Below are positions 7,164 through 15,928 of a stretch of DNA of 64,000 nt, piece by piece. The DNA is from Planctellipticum sp942493135 (lineage in GTDB: Bacteria; Planctomycetota; Planctomycetia; Planctomycetales; Planctomycetaceae). The DNA lies in the NCBI GenBank assembly GCA_942493135.1, contig OW818684.1, forward strand, positions 496,001-560,000. The letters are read 5' to 3'. Each line of letters begins with the position of its first letter. Position 1 is the first letter of the stretch. A program made the translations under genes and the position numbers. The notes beneath the pieces were generated by a model. The model saw nothing but the letters and a program-made list of their open reading frames with translations. It did no database searches and was not told the origin of the DNA.

Positions 7164-9815
7164 ATGCTGCGCATCATCCAGAATACGTCTGCGGCGGGAG
7201 CGAAGAGCTACTACAGCACCGCGGATTATTACTCCGAAGGCCAGGAACTGGTCGGCCGCTGGCGCGGCCTCGGCGCTGAACGGCTGGGTCTCTCCGGCAA
7301 TGTCGATCAGCCGACCTGGGACGCGCTTTGCGAGAATCGCGATCCACGCACGGGTGCCGCATTGACTCTCCGGCAGAAGGATTACCGCCGGATCGGCTAC
7401 GACTTCAATTTCCACGTCCCGAAGAGCCTGTCGGTGCTCTATGCGGCCACACAGGACGAACGCCTGCTGGAAGCCTTCCGGGAATCGGTGGATGAGACCA
7501 TGCAGGACATGGAACGTGAGCTGCAGACGCGCGTCCGTAAGCGGGGCCAGAACGAAGACCGAACGACCGGAAACATGGTCTGGGGGGAATTCGTGCATTT
7601 CACGTCGCGGCCCGTCGACGGCATTCCCGATCCGCACCTGCACGCACATTGTTTCGTCTTCAATGCCACCTGGGACGAGCAGGAGCGGGCCTGGAAGGCC
7701 GGGCAGTTCAACGGCCTGAAACGGGACGCCCCGTATTTCGAGGCGGTGTTCCACAGCCGACTCGGCCGGCGTCTGGCCGAGTTGGGAATCGAGATCGAAC
7801 GGACGAAGACCGGCTGGGAAGTGGCCGGGATCTCGAAGCCGGTGTTGGACCGATTCTCGCGACGGACGGCACAGATCGAAGCGGAAGCCGAGCAGCGGGG
7901 GATTCTCGATCCGGCGGAAAAGTCCGAACTGGGAGCGAAGACGCGCGAACGCAAAGTGAAATCGCTCTCGATGACCGAACTTCGCGACGAATGGCTGTCG
8001 CGGCTGAGTGAAGACGAAGCCGGCGGCGTGTTCGCGCTCGGGGAACGGATCGGCGGCGAACGCCTGCTGGAGCGTGTCGATGGGGCGCGGGACGCCGTGC
8101 AACAGGCGGCCGAGCACTGTTTCGAACGGAAGTCGGTCGTGCCGGAGCGGGTTCTGCTGGCGGAATCGCTCCGCCGGGCCGTCGGCCAGGCATCCGTCGC
8201 GACCGTAGAACACGAGTTCCGCCATCAACCGTTTCTGACCGGGGAGGTGAACGGCCGGCGGATGGCCACGACACGGGCGGTTCTGCAGGAAGAACGGGCG
8301 ATGCTCGACTTCGCTCGCCAGGGCCGGGGCACTTGTCAGCCCTTGGGCGACTGCGAGCACACTTTCCGCCGCACCTGGCTTAACGACGGCCAGCGGAAGG
8401 CGGTCGAGCACGTGCTGGGCTCGACCGATCGCGTGATCCTGATCCGCGGAGCGGCCGGCGTCGGCAAAACGTCGATGATGCAGGAAGCGGTGGAAGCGAT
8501 CCAGGCGGGCGGAACGCACGTCGGCACCTTCGCTCCCTCGGCCTCGGCGAGCCGGGGGACGCTCCGGAAAGAGGGCTTCGCCGACGCCGAGACCGTGGCT
8601 CGCCTGCTGCTCGACGAAAAACTCCAGACGCAGCTCCGCGGGCAGACGCTCTGGATTGACGAAGCCGGCCTGCTGGGGTCGCGGACGATGGCGCAGGTCT
8701 TCGCCCTGGCCGAGCGTCTCGACGCCCGCGTGATTCTCTCGGGAGATCGCTATCAGCACGGCTCCGTCGAACGCGGAGCCGCCCTGCGGATGCTCGAAGA
8801 GCAAGCGGGGCTGATTCCCGCCGAGATCAAAGAGATCCAGCGGCAGAAAGGGGACTACAAACGGGCCATCCAGTCCCTCAGCGAGGGACGGACAATGGAA
8901 GGCTTCCAGCGGCTGGACCAGTTGGGCTGGATTCGGGAAGTTCCGGAGACCGAACGTTACGGCCTGCTGGCCGCCGAGTACCTGGCGGCTCTGGCCGACG
9001 GAAAATCGGCCCTAGTCGTCTCGCCGACGCATCGCGAGGCGGACCGGATCACCGCAGAAATCCGCTCCCAACGCAAACTCCGGCAGCAACTGGGAACCGA
9101 CGAACGGCGGTTCTCCACCCTGCAGAATGCCAACTTCACGCCGGCCGAACGGGCGGATGCGGTGAATTTCTCGCCGGGAGACGTCCTCGTTTTTCACCAG
9201 AACGCCAAGGGCTTTCGGAAAGGGCAGCGGCTGGCCGTCGAGTCGGCCGCTTTGCCGCTCGATCAGGCCGCCCGGTTCCAGGTGTTCCATCCGGGCGAAC
9301 TCGCCATCGCCCCCGGCGATGTGATCCGAGTGACGCAGAACGGCCAGACGGCCGACGGCCGGCACCGGCTCGACAACGGCGCCCTCTACCGTGTCGACGG
9401 TTTCGATGGAGCCGGGAACCTGGTCCTGCAGAACGGTTGGACGATTGGGAAAGACTTCGGGTTCCTGGCCAGCGGTTACGCGGTGACGTCGCATGCCTCC
9501 CAGGGCCTGACGGTCGATCGCGTCTTCGTGGGACAATCCGCCGATTCCTACGGAGCCGCATCACGGGAACAGTTCTACGTGAGTTGTTCGCGGGGCCGCG
9601 AGGCGGCGACGATTTATACGGACGACAAAGAGGCATTGCTCGACGCCGTCCGTCAGTCAGAAGTTCGACTCACCGCCACCGACCTGGTGGCAGCAGACCG
9701 GTTGCGGACCCGCACGCAGGCCATTCAACGTCGCCAGCACTTGAAGGACTGGGACGCGTCTCGTCCGTCTGTGCCCCGGTCCGTCCTGCGGGAGGAGTTA
9801 ATCCATGACCGATAG
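7164..9815 (+). CDS. MobF-type conjugative relaxase with C-terminal helicase (TrwC/TraI family)
   Basis: An 883-residue two-domain protein. Residues 1-300 are the TrwC relaxase: tyrosine pairs near the N-terminus (AKSYYSTADYYSEG, residues 13-26), supplying the nucleophile, and the three-histidine metal site DPHLHAHCFVFN (H158, H160, H162). Residues 400-850 are a RecD-like superfamily 1 helicase with Walker A GAAGVGKTS (429-437), Walker B WIDEAG (497-502) and a C-terminal VTSHASQGLTVDRVFV motif. It would nick at oriT, stay covalently bound to the strand and unwind it for transfer through a type IV secretion channel. Length is close to TrwC (966). It overlaps the next gene by 11 bp. Confidence 0.94.
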   Translation: MLRIIQNTSAAGAKSYYSTADYYSEGQELVGRWRGLGAERLGLSGNVDQPTWDALCENRDPRTGAALTLRQKDYRRIGYDFNFHVPKSLSVLYAATQDERLLEAFRESVDETMQDMERELQTRVRKRGQNEDRTTGNMVWGEFVHFTSRPVDGIPDPHLHAHCFVFNATWDEQERAWKAGQFNGLKRDAPYFEAVFHSRLGRRLAELGIEIERTKTGWEVAGISKPVLDRFSRRTAQIEAEAEQRGILDPAEKSELGAKTRERKVKSLSMTELRDEWLSRLSEDEAGGVFALGERIGGERLLERVDGARDAVQQAAEHCFERKSVVPERVLLAESLRRAVGQASVATVEHEFRHQPFLTGEVNGRRMATTRAVLQEERAMLDFARQGRGTCQPLGDCEHTFRRTWLNDGQRKAVEHVLGSTDRVILIRGAAGVGKTSMMQEAVEAIQAGGTHVGTFAPSASASRGTLRKEGFADAETVARLLLDEKLQTQLRGQTLWIDEAGLLGSRTMAQVFALAERLDARVILSGDRYQHGSVERGAALRMLEEQAGLIPAEIKEIQRQKGDYKRAIQSLSEGRTMEGFQRLDQLGWIREVPETERYGLLAAEYLAALADGKSALVVSPTHREADRITAEIRSQRKLRQQLGTDERRFSTLQNANFTPAERADAVNFSPGDVLVFHQNAKGFRKGQRLAVESAALPLDQAARFQVFHPGELAIAPGDVIRVTQNGQTADGRHRLDNGALYRVDGFDGAGNLVLQNGWTIGKDFGFLASGYAVTSHASQGLTVDRVFVGQSADSYGAASREQFYVSCSRGREAATIYTDDKEALLDAVRQSEVRLTATDLVAADRLRTRTQAIQRRQHLKDWDASRPSVPRSVLREELIHDR

Positions 9816-10215
9816 CAGCCTGCTGGAGAAATACACCGGCCGCAAAGTGGACGAAACCGGCGAACCGGCCGCCGAACCGGAGGCCGTCGACGATCTGGGA
9901 GCGTTCGGCTGGCTGCGGGGCGTCCGGGATCGGGCTTTGATGCTCGAACTCCGCCGGCGGAGCGGCGACATCATGGCGGTCGGCTACGCCTGGCTGGAAC
10001 GAGTCGACTTCGACCCTTCCATCGGGATCACGCTGCATGTCGTCGGCCAGAAAATCTGTATCCGCGGCCGGAACCTCAACGCCGAATCCCGGCCGAACGT
10101 CCGATTGTTCCTGGGGATCACTCGCCACCGGGTGCCGTGGATTCAGGAAGCCGATCCGGCGGCCCAACTGGAAGCGGGCCGGGGGGCGACCCTGATCGAA
10201 AAGATCGAGTGGTGA
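9805..10215 (+). CDS. hypothetical protein coupled to the relaxase
   Basis: A 136-residue soluble protein whose ATG lies inside the relaxase 3' end (11-bp overlap), preceded by GGAGG, so it is translationally coupled. The N-terminal third is acidic and probably disordered (TGEPAAEPEAVDDLG). The rest looks like a small beta-barrel or OB-like fold (DIMAVGYAWLERVDFDPS, GITLHVVGQKICIRGRNLN). No family recognised. The tight coupling suggests a role in DNA processing or relaxase regulation; that is inference only. Confidence 0.7.
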   Translation: MTDSSLLEKYTGRKVDETGEPAAEPEAVDDLGAFGWLRGVRDRALMLELRRRSGDIMAVGYAWLERVDFDPSIGITLHVVGQKICIRGRNLNAESRPNVRLFLGITRHRVPWIQEADPAAQLEAGRGATLIEKIEW

Positions 10216-10340
10216 AGTGTCCCGAGGTGGGATTCCGACAGAAACGGCCCCGAATTCGGTCCCGGCGGGGGAAAAACGGCCCGGATCGTGACGGAAATCT
10301 GTTTCTTGCCATTCTTTGCGTTCTGGCGTAATTTGCGCCC

Positions 10341-11258
10341 ATGTCATCCGAATTTCCGCCACCACGCCGCTCGGTCCTGCTGAGCTTTCGCTTCCTGGGA
10401 GTCGCCATCGCGGGTTCCACCCTGATGGCGCTCGTCTCGACCTTTGGCCCGCTCCCGGCGCAACTTGGCATCCTCGGAGCGTTTGTGAGCATTCTGGGCG
10501 GCCTGTTCTTCAGCTATCTGGGACAGGAAGAGCAACGCGAACGGGACCGCGCGGAAGCGATCCAAAGTCTGTCGGTTCCGCTGGCGCTCTCCGCCGATCG
10601 GGAACTGTATCAGCAGTATCAGAAGATCTGTCGCAGCATGACGGCGCTCGCCAAACGCTCGGACGCCATTCTCCGCCGGGTGGCGCTGCTGAAGTTTGCA
10701 TCGGTCGCCGATCAGCTCGATAGCCTGGCCGAGGGGCGGATCGTGTTCGCCGTCACCGAAGGCTGGCGAACGGTTTACGAACAATTGCTCAACGATCCCG
10801 ACATTCGGCAGTACCGATCCGTCGCCTGGGTCCGGACGCCCGCTTACTGGCAGGACGAACCGGGCCAGCACAGCATGCAGGTGAATTACGAGGCCGTGCA
10901 GCGGGGCGTTCTAATCGAGCGAATCATTCTGCTGCGCGACGAACTCTGGCCCCACGGGCAGGTCCTCCCATCACCGCAGATCCTGTCTTGGATCGAGGAA
11001 CAGCACAATCGCGGACTCTGGATCGCCCTGGTCCGCGAATCAGCCATCAGCCGGGAACCCGAACTGCTAATCGACTTGGGGATCTACGGGGACCGGGCCG
11101 TAGGGACTCAAGAACTCGACGAGAGTTCGCGGACCCTGCGGTTTACGCTCGAACTGGGACCGCAGGCGCTGGAACTCGCGGACGACCGCTGGAAACGGCT
11201 GATGCTCTATGCGCGGTCGTTCGGAAGTTTGCTGGAACAGTCGCCGACGCAGGGGTAG
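10341..11258 (+). CDS. two-helix membrane protein of unknown function, partner of the aminotransferase-like gene
   Basis: A 305-residue protein. Residues 15-65 contain two transmembrane helices (FRFLGVAIAGSTLMALVSTF and QLGILGAFVSILGGLFFSYL). A charged helical region (residues 65-125) follows, and then a C-terminal cytosolic alpha/beta domain (about 130-295) with RGVLIERIILLRDELWP, LWIALVRES and LLIDLGIYGDRAVGTQ. That domain has the look of a sensor or signalling fold, but I cannot name it. The next gene starts 27 bp downstream on the same strand, so the two are probably co-transcribed. The membrane anchor plus cytosolic domain and the enzyme-like partner suggest a sensor/effector pair. Confidence 0.75.
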   Translation: MSSEFPPPRRSVLLSFRFLGVAIAGSTLMALVSTFGPLPAQLGILGAFVSILGGLFFSYLGQEEQRERDRAEAIQSLSVPLALSADRELYQQYQKICRSMTALAKRSDAILRRVALLKFASVADQLDSLAEGRIVFAVTEGWRTVYEQLLNDPDIRQYRSVAWVRTPAYWQDEPGQHSMQVNYEAVQRGVLIERIILLRDELWPHGQVLPSPQILSWIEEQHNRGLWIALVRESAISREPELLIDLGIYGDRAVGTQELDESSRTLRFTLELGPQALELADDRWKRLMLYARSFGSLLEQSPTQG

Positions 11259-11285
11259 AATCCGGGCTCTTCAGGGAGACGAGCC

Positions 11286-12512
11286 GTGCAACCCACCCAG
11301 TTGTATCTGGATACCGCCCGCCTGGGGCAGATGTCCCAGCGGGCTCAGCAGATGCTGCTCGACTTCACTCGCTTTGCGGGCGAAGAAGGGGGATCGCCGT
11401 TTTTCGAGCGACTTCTGCAAGACGGCAGCGAATCCTGGCCGGAATCCGTCCGGTCGCGGTTCCCAAGTCTGACGCATTGGCGCGGCGTTGGTCCGCTCAA
11501 GCAGGATCTGCGGACGCTGGCCGGCAGCCATCCCGAGTTGCCGCTGCTGATGGTGAACCGCTCGACGCAGTTGATGAAGTTCGCGGCCCGGCTGCTGTTT
11601 CAACGCTGCCGGAATGTGCTGGTCACTGATCTCTGCTGGCCCCGTTATCGCGAGATTCTGGACAAAGAATCGCAGCGAACCGGTCGGCCGATCACTCCGG
11701 TCAATGTCAGGGGTCGGCTGTCGGAAGAGAGTCTCACCGAAGAGGAGGTCATTGAGGCGATTCGCGAGCAATTTCAGCGGAGCAAGGCCGATGGGCTCTT
11801 CCTGACCGCCGTCAGCCACCTGGGGCAGCGGTTGCCGCTGGAGCGGCTGGTCCGTTCGCTGGAGACGGTGCGGGAAATCCGCGTCGTCGTGGTCGATGGG
11901 GCTCAGGACTTCTGCCACGCTTCCGCCGATCTTCGCCAGGAATATTGCGACCTCTATCTAGCCGGCTGCCACAAATGGCTGCAGGGGTTCCACCCGATGG
12001 GGCTCGGGTATTACGGCCGAGGCCGGTCCCGAGGCATCGTGCAATCGTTGCTCCAGCAACTGCTGGCCACGGGAGAACTCGACGATCCGCTGCTGCGATT
12101 TACCACGCAACTGGAGACCGGGTTGCTCGACGACGATACCGAAACCGTCAACCTGATTTCGCTCTTCACTTGCCAGGGGGCGGCAGTGGATGCTCTGGAG
12201 CAACCGACTTCGCTGCAGACCGCGTTCTTGGCCCGGCGGCACAACCTGCTCCAGGCCGCGGACCTGGGGCAGGCGTGCGGCTGGCGTTCCCTGTTGCCAG
12301 CGGACCCGTTCCGCACCGGCATCCTGCTGTTGCAGCCGGAGCGGGCGATTCGGCGGAATCAATCTCCGCAAGAACTGCGACGGAACTTCGCCGAGCATGG
12401 AGTGGCACTGACGGCGTACGACGCAGGCGTCATTCGCCTGTCGATGCCGGCTCGGGAATGGCAGCCCGCGGAATTGAGCCAGCTCCGCGCAGCGCTCCGG
12501 GCCACGCCGTAG
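11286..12512 (+). CDS. class V aminotransferase / cysteine desulfurase-like PLP enzyme
   Basis: A 408-residue protein with the layout of fold-type I PLP enzymes of the class V group. The segment VVVDGAQDF (around residue 205, the Asp that binds the pyridine nitrogen) is followed about 25 residues later by LAGCHKWLQGF, where the Lys would form the Schiff base. A serine/threonine-rich phosphate-binding segment (NRSTQLMKFAARLL) lies near residue 92. It starts with GTG after an AGGGAGA ribosome site, 27 bp behind the membrane-protein gene. Class V members include cysteine desulfurases and kynureninase. No Dnd/Ssp sulfur-modification genes are nearby, so the substrate is unknown. Confidence 0.75.
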   Translation: MQPTQLYLDTARLGQMSQRAQQMLLDFTRFAGEEGGSPFFERLLQDGSESWPESVRSRFPSLTHWRGVGPLKQDLRTLAGSHPELPLLMVNRSTQLMKFAARLLFQRCRNVLVTDLCWPRYREILDKESQRTGRPITPVNVRGRLSEESLTEEEVIEAIREQFQRSKADGLFLTAVSHLGQRLPLERLVRSLETVREIRVVVVDGAQDFCHASADLRQEYCDLYLAGCHKWLQGFHPMGLGYYGRGRSRGIVQSLLQQLLATGELDDPLLRFTTQLETGLLDDDTETVNLISLFTCQGAAVDALEQPTSLQTAFLARRHNLLQAADLGQACGWRSLLPADPFRTGILLLQPERAIRRNQSPQELRRNFAEHGVALTAYDAGVIRLSMPAREWQPAELSQLRAALRATP

Positions 12513-12533
12513 CGCCGGCCCGCGCCCGACAGC

Positions 12534-12676
12534 CTGGGAGGCATGCGAAGCGGCGGAGAACACCGCTCGCTTATTCGCTTTGAGAACCTTTAGCCAGGAA
12601 TCGAGATAGCTGGCGTGGTCTTCGCGAACTTCGGGTGCGAGCTGCAGGTCGGCACAGAGGAAGGCCGAACCGAGTA
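12534..12676 (-). pseudogene. ardC 3'-end remnant, direct repeat of 20226-20370
   Basis: On the minus strand this encodes only the last ~46 residues of an ArdC-like protein (SAFLCADLQLAPEVREDHAS, then YLDSWLKVLKANKRAVFSAA), almost identical to the intact ardC at 20181-21083. The nucleotide match is about 90 percent over ~130 bp, with synonymous changes. The N-terminal 250 codons are gone. It marks one edge of the cargo block that ends at the intact copy. Confidence 0.85.
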
Positions 12677-12683
12677 GCGTGAA

Positions 12684-13184
12684 ATGGCCAGGTACGCAGA
12701 CACGACATCGGTCCCGGTCGATCGGAGCAAGGCGGAAATCGAAGCCGTGCTGAAGCGGTATGGCACGTCGGAATTCCGGTACGGCTCGAAGCCGGGCCTG
12801 GCGGTGGTCCAGTTCGTCTGCCGGGACCGGATGGTCCGGTTCACGCTGCCGCTCCCGAACGAGGCCGACAAGGAATTCCACCAGACGGAACGCCGGAAGT
12901 TGCGGCGATCGGCGGACGCGGCCCTCAAAGCCTGGGAACTGGCCTGCCGTCAACGCTGGCGGGCGCTGCTGCTGGCGATCAAGGCGAAGCTGGAAGTGGT
13001 CGCCGCAGGGATCGCGCAGTTCGAGGACGAGTTCCTGGCGTACGTCGTGGATCCGACGACGAACGGCACGGTCGGCGACCTGCTGCGGCCGCAGTTGGAG
13101 CAGCGGTACCTGGGGCAGACGACGACGCTGTTGGGGCTGCCGGGGGGACTATCCGACCATAAGCGACTTGGACCGGGAGAGTGA
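12684..13184 (+). CDS. conserved phage/plasmid hypothetical protein
   Basis: A 166-residue protein of a family common in prophages and integrated elements. It begins ARYADTTSVPVDRSKAEIEA (two-layer alpha/beta N-terminus), has a beta hairpin VVQFVCRDRMVRFTLPLPNE, and a long central helix with ALKAWELACRQRWRALLLAI. The C-terminal part (IAQFEDEFLAYVV, about 108-122) is conserved too. The final ~20 residues look unlike the family and may result from a late frameshift. Role unknown; in phages such genes sit near recombination or anti-defence functions. The start lies only 8 bp after the ardC ghost. Confidence 0.75.
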   Translation: MARYADTTSVPVDRSKAEIEAVLKRYGTSEFRYGSKPGLAVVQFVCRDRMVRFTLPLPNEADKEFHQTERRKLRRSADAALKAWELACRQRWRALLLAIKAKLEVVAAGIAQFEDEFLAYVVDPTTNGTVGDLLRPQLEQRYLGQTTTLLGLPGGLSDHKRLGPGE

Positions 13185-13271
13185 CCGGTGGATCTCCGAA
13201 GCGATTCCTGTATCATGTCAGACCGCGTTTCAAAATGCGCTCGATTCAACACGGACGTTGGCGAGATACAA

Positions 13272-13760
13272 ATGAAATCTACGGCTGAGTTCTCGGAGTG
13301 TCGCAAGTATCGCTACGTTCTTCGTAGAACTTGGAACGCGAAATTGCCGCTTGTAATGTTCATCGGGCTGAACCCATCTACAGCCGACGAGTTCAGAGAC
13401 GATCCGACGGTCCGCCGGTGCATTGGCTTTGCCAAGTCTTGGGGTTACGGCGGTCTTGTTCTCACAAATCTCTTCGGATTCCGTTCGACCCAGCCGTCAA
13501 ACCTTCGCGAAGCCTCTGATCCAATTGGCCCGGACAATGATCGGTGGATTGATCACTGGCGCATTCGGGTTCAATGCATCGTCGCTGCTTGGGGCGTTCA
13601 TGGCGATTTCTGCAATCGTCATCAGCTGATGCTCTCACGGATCGACTCGGCATTTTGTCTTGGACTGACCAGCAGAGGTTTCCCTCGGCACCCGCTCTAT
13701 CTCGCCAGCACGACGCCGCTGATTCAGTTGCGGCAGTGCGACCGAAAACGAGTTGCCTGA
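13272..13760 (+). CDS. DUF1643 family protein
   Basis: A 162-residue protein with the DUF1643 signature: FSECRKYRYVLRRTW, then VMFIGLNPSTADEFRDDPTV, RRCIGFAKSWGYGGLVLTNL, and DPIGPDND. The family is widespread on plasmids, phages and genomic islands, with no established biochemistry. I chose the ATG at 13272 because the conserved region begins right after it; an ATG at 13215 and a GTG at 13188 are in frame but encode a non-conserved, cysteine-rich extension. The C-terminal part is normal for the family. It precedes the XRE/ImmA operon by 144 bp. Confidence 0.85.
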   Translation: MKSTAEFSECRKYRYVLRRTWNAKLPLVMFIGLNPSTADEFRDDPTVRRCIGFAKSWGYGGLVLTNLFGFRSTQPSNLREASDPIGPDNDRWIDHWRIRVQCIVAAWGVHGDFCNRHQLMLSRIDSAFCLGLTSRGFPRHPLYLASTTPLIQLRQCDRKRVA

Positions 13761-13904
13761 ATTCGCTTGACTTGAACCCTCATACAGGCGTAAGATTTTC
13801 TTACCGCTGTGCGGTTGCGTACGAATCTGCGAATGTTTGTCGCTACGGGATTCGAGGCAAGCGACACCGCGTTCGCGGCTAGTCCGCGCCTGGGGACAAA
13901 TATC

Positions 13905-14252
13905 ATGAACTACGAAACGGCGTCGCCTGCGGCCGTTGGGCAACGACTGCGCTGGGCAAGAGAACAGGCCGGCCTTTCTCAGGGCCAAGTTGCCAAAATC
14001 CTCAGCCTTCACCGTCCTACGATTTCACAGATTGAAGCTGGGCAACGTTGCGTTCGACCAGATGAGATCGCGCAGTTTGCACATATTTACGCAGTAAGGG
14101 ATGCTTGGATTCTGTCAGGAGATGCGGTACTTAATGACACACATGACTCGGCAATCAGCATTGCGGCAAGAGAGCTGTCAAAACTCAAGCCCGATGACTT
14201 CGAGACGGTCATGCAACTAGTCCGAGTTCTGCAGGTCGAGCAAGGAGTGTAG
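13905..14252 (+). CDS. XRE-type helix-turn-helix regulator
   Basis: A 115-residue protein with an XRE/Cro domain at residues 10-65: VGQRLRWAREQAGLSQGQVA, then KILSLHRPTISQIEAGQR. The C-terminal 50 residues are helical. The ATG at 13905 is preferred over the upstream in-frame start because the XRE domain begins there. It is followed at once (1 bp gap) by an ImmA/IrrE protease gene. This is a classic repressor/protease pair in which the protease cuts or removes the repressor on a signal. It probably controls the four-gene operon that ends at 16825. Confidence 0.88.
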   Translation: MNYETASPAAVGQRLRWAREQAGLSQGQVAKILSLHRPTISQIEAGQRCVRPDEIAQFAHIYAVRDAWILSGDAVLNDTHDSAISIAARELSKLKPDDFETVMQLVRVLQVEQGV

Positions 14253-14253
14253 C

Positions 14254-15120
14254 GTGACTGACCGCGCAGCACTGGGGCGGGAGGCGCTTCGCTGTGCTCT
14301 TCATCTCAGGCGTGCAAGAGCGATCCCCCGGGAGGCTGCAGTCAATGTCTACGACATTGCACAGGCGTCGGGGGCCACGGTTCGATTTGCCGATTTGAAG
14401 TCGACCGAGGGGCTTTTCGTGAAGCAGCCGGGGCCGATCATCATTTTGCCATCGCTTCGACATCGGCCACGTGGCCGAGTTACTTATTCGTGCGCACACG
14501 AACTCGGGCACTTCCAATTGGGGCATGGAACCCGAGTGGACGAGTACGTTGGCGACGCGGGGGCAGAAAATCGCGAAAACGAGGAGTTTGCAGCTGATAC
14601 TTTCGCGGCGACACTTCTAATGCCTCGAACTGCGATTCTCCGCAGGTTTGAAGCGCGCGGCTGGAACGTTGAGTCCGCGAGCCCACTTCAAGTCTTCACG
14701 ATTGCCGGAGAGCTAGACGTCGGCTACTCGACATTGCTCGGCCACATGCAATTCCAATTGGACATGGTAACTGAGAGATGGCGCGGCGAACGAAGCAGGG
14801 TAACTCCAAAGGAATTGCGGGCAGAGATCGTCGGTTCCCAACCGCCGAATCGAGTTGTCGTCATCGACGAATTCTGGGACGACGTTCCGATCGATTTTGA
14901 GGTCGGTGACGTCTTGGCAATTCGTCGGGAGCTGCCAATCGGCGACTGTGCGGTGCTCGCTGACTTCGCGGAGAACCATACCTGGCGACTGCTCCAGGCA
15001 GCCAAGAGCGGGCGTTCGCAGTTGACGGTCAGTGGCAGGCAGGTCTCGATCCGCGTTGCGCGAAGTGGATTCTGCGGTGACCTGCGGTATCGCTTCCTTG
15101 AAGAAGACAATGACGAATGA
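14254..15120 (+). CDS. ImmA/IrrE-family metalloprotease
   Basis: A 288-residue zinc protease with the gluzincin motif HELGH (residues 82-86; catalytic E83) and a downstream ligand helix NEEFAADTFAATLLMP (about 108-123). Both match the ImmA/IrrE (COG2856) family. The first 150 residues hold the protease; the remaining ~130 form an extra domain (VVVIDEFWDDVPIDFEVGDV to the end) that may sense the inducing signal. It starts with GTG, 1 bp behind the XRE gene, and its stop overlaps the next ATG (ATGA). By analogy with ImmA acting on ImmR, it would cleave the adjacent XRE repressor and induce the downstream genes. Confidence 0.9.
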   Translation: MTDRAALGREALRCALHLRRARAIPREAAVNVYDIAQASGATVRFADLKSTEGLFVKQPGPIIILPSLRHRPRGRVTYSCAHELGHFQLGHGTRVDEYVGDAGAENRENEEFAADTFAATLLMPRTAILRRFEARGWNVESASPLQVFTIAGELDVGYSTLLGHMQFQLDMVTERWRGERSRVTPKELRAEIVGSQPPNRVVVIDEFWDDVPIDFEVGDVLAIRRELPIGDCAVLADFAENHTWRLLQAAKSGRSQLTVSGRQVSIRVARSGFCGDLRYRFLEEDNDE

Positions 15121-15905
15121 GCCTCTCACCTCCGGCTGTTATCGAATCGGACAATCTCTCCCTGGCGTGGGCTGAGGCTCTGGTTCACCTTGAACGACTT
15201 CCTCGGAAGATGACCACGCCGCTTTTCATTTCCGTCGGGAACTTCAGCGGCCCGCTACCGCCCGAAGTTTCAGAAATTCGTGCGGCGGTCGATGCAGTGC
15301 TAAAGAGTCGAACAAAGTATTCCGTCGACGTTTCGGCAATGACAATTTTCCCACAAACGTTCTGGTCAACACGGAAGCACCTTGGACATCAGAAGTTCTC
15401 AGACTTCTGCGTGGAACGTCTCCTGCCGCGGCTTCAAGCACGCAACCCGGCCAACAGATTTGGCACCTATTTCGGGCGAATGATGAGGTATTCGGGCAGC
15501 CGACGAGGCATTGCGGCCGAGATCAATCAGCTGTCGTTTGTCATCAAGGAGCTGCAAGCCAAGACGTGGCGTCGCCAGTCTGCGCTGCAGATTTCATGTT
15601 TTGATCCAGCGAAAGATCATACCGGACAGACGCGGCGCGGCTTCCCGTGCCTTCAGCAAGTCGGCATCTCTCACGACTACCAATCCGAAATTGCGGTCAA
15701 TGCCTTCTATCCAACGCAGGACATCCTCGATCGCGGATACGGCAATTACCTGGGGCTGTGTCATCTGGGAGCGTTCATCGCCGAGTGCACAGGACTGAAC
15801 TTTGCTCGGCTGAACTGCTATGTGGGGTCGCCGCTGATCGACGCCCCAAAACGGTCGATCAGCCCCTTGGTCAAGCAGCTAGAGGCAATCATTTCCCCGA
15901 CCTGA
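15117..15905 (+). CDS. thymidylate synthase-like protein
   Basis: A 262-residue protein resembling thymidylate synthase in its C-terminal half. It has RRGFPCLQQV with the candidate nucleophile Cys178 (TS: R-x-PC-H), followed by the YQ segment SHDYQSEIAVNAFYPTQD. Then comes GYGNYLGLCHLGAFIAECTGL, where Asn210 matches the TS dUMP-binding Asn. The histidine after the catalytic Cys is missing, and the strand following Asn is followed by a normal helix. It may act on dUMP/dCMP-like nucleotides, or bind them without methyl transfer. It is coupled by ATGA overlap to the protease and followed at 23 bp by a MazG gene, so nucleotide metabolism is the common theme. Confidence 0.7.
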   Translation: MSLSPPAVIESDNLSLAWAEALVHLERLPRKMTTPLFISVGNFSGPLPPEVSEIRAAVDAVLKSRTKYSVDVSAMTIFPQTFWSTRKHLGHQKFSDFCVERLLPRLQARNPANRFGTYFGRMMRYSGSRRGIAAEINQLSFVIKELQAKTWRRQSALQISCFDPAKDHTGQTRRGFPCLQQVGISHDYQSEIAVNAFYPTQDILDRGYGNYLGLCHLGAFIAECTGLNFARLNCYVGSPLIDAPKRSISPLVKQLEAIISPT

Positions 15906-15928
15906 TCGAGCCACCGACGAGGACGACT

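Noticed and set aside
7140..8804. A 554-codon minus-strand frame antisense to the relaxase
   Set aside because: No motifs; low-complexity composition. The relaxase on the plus strand carries the three-His site and Walker motifs.
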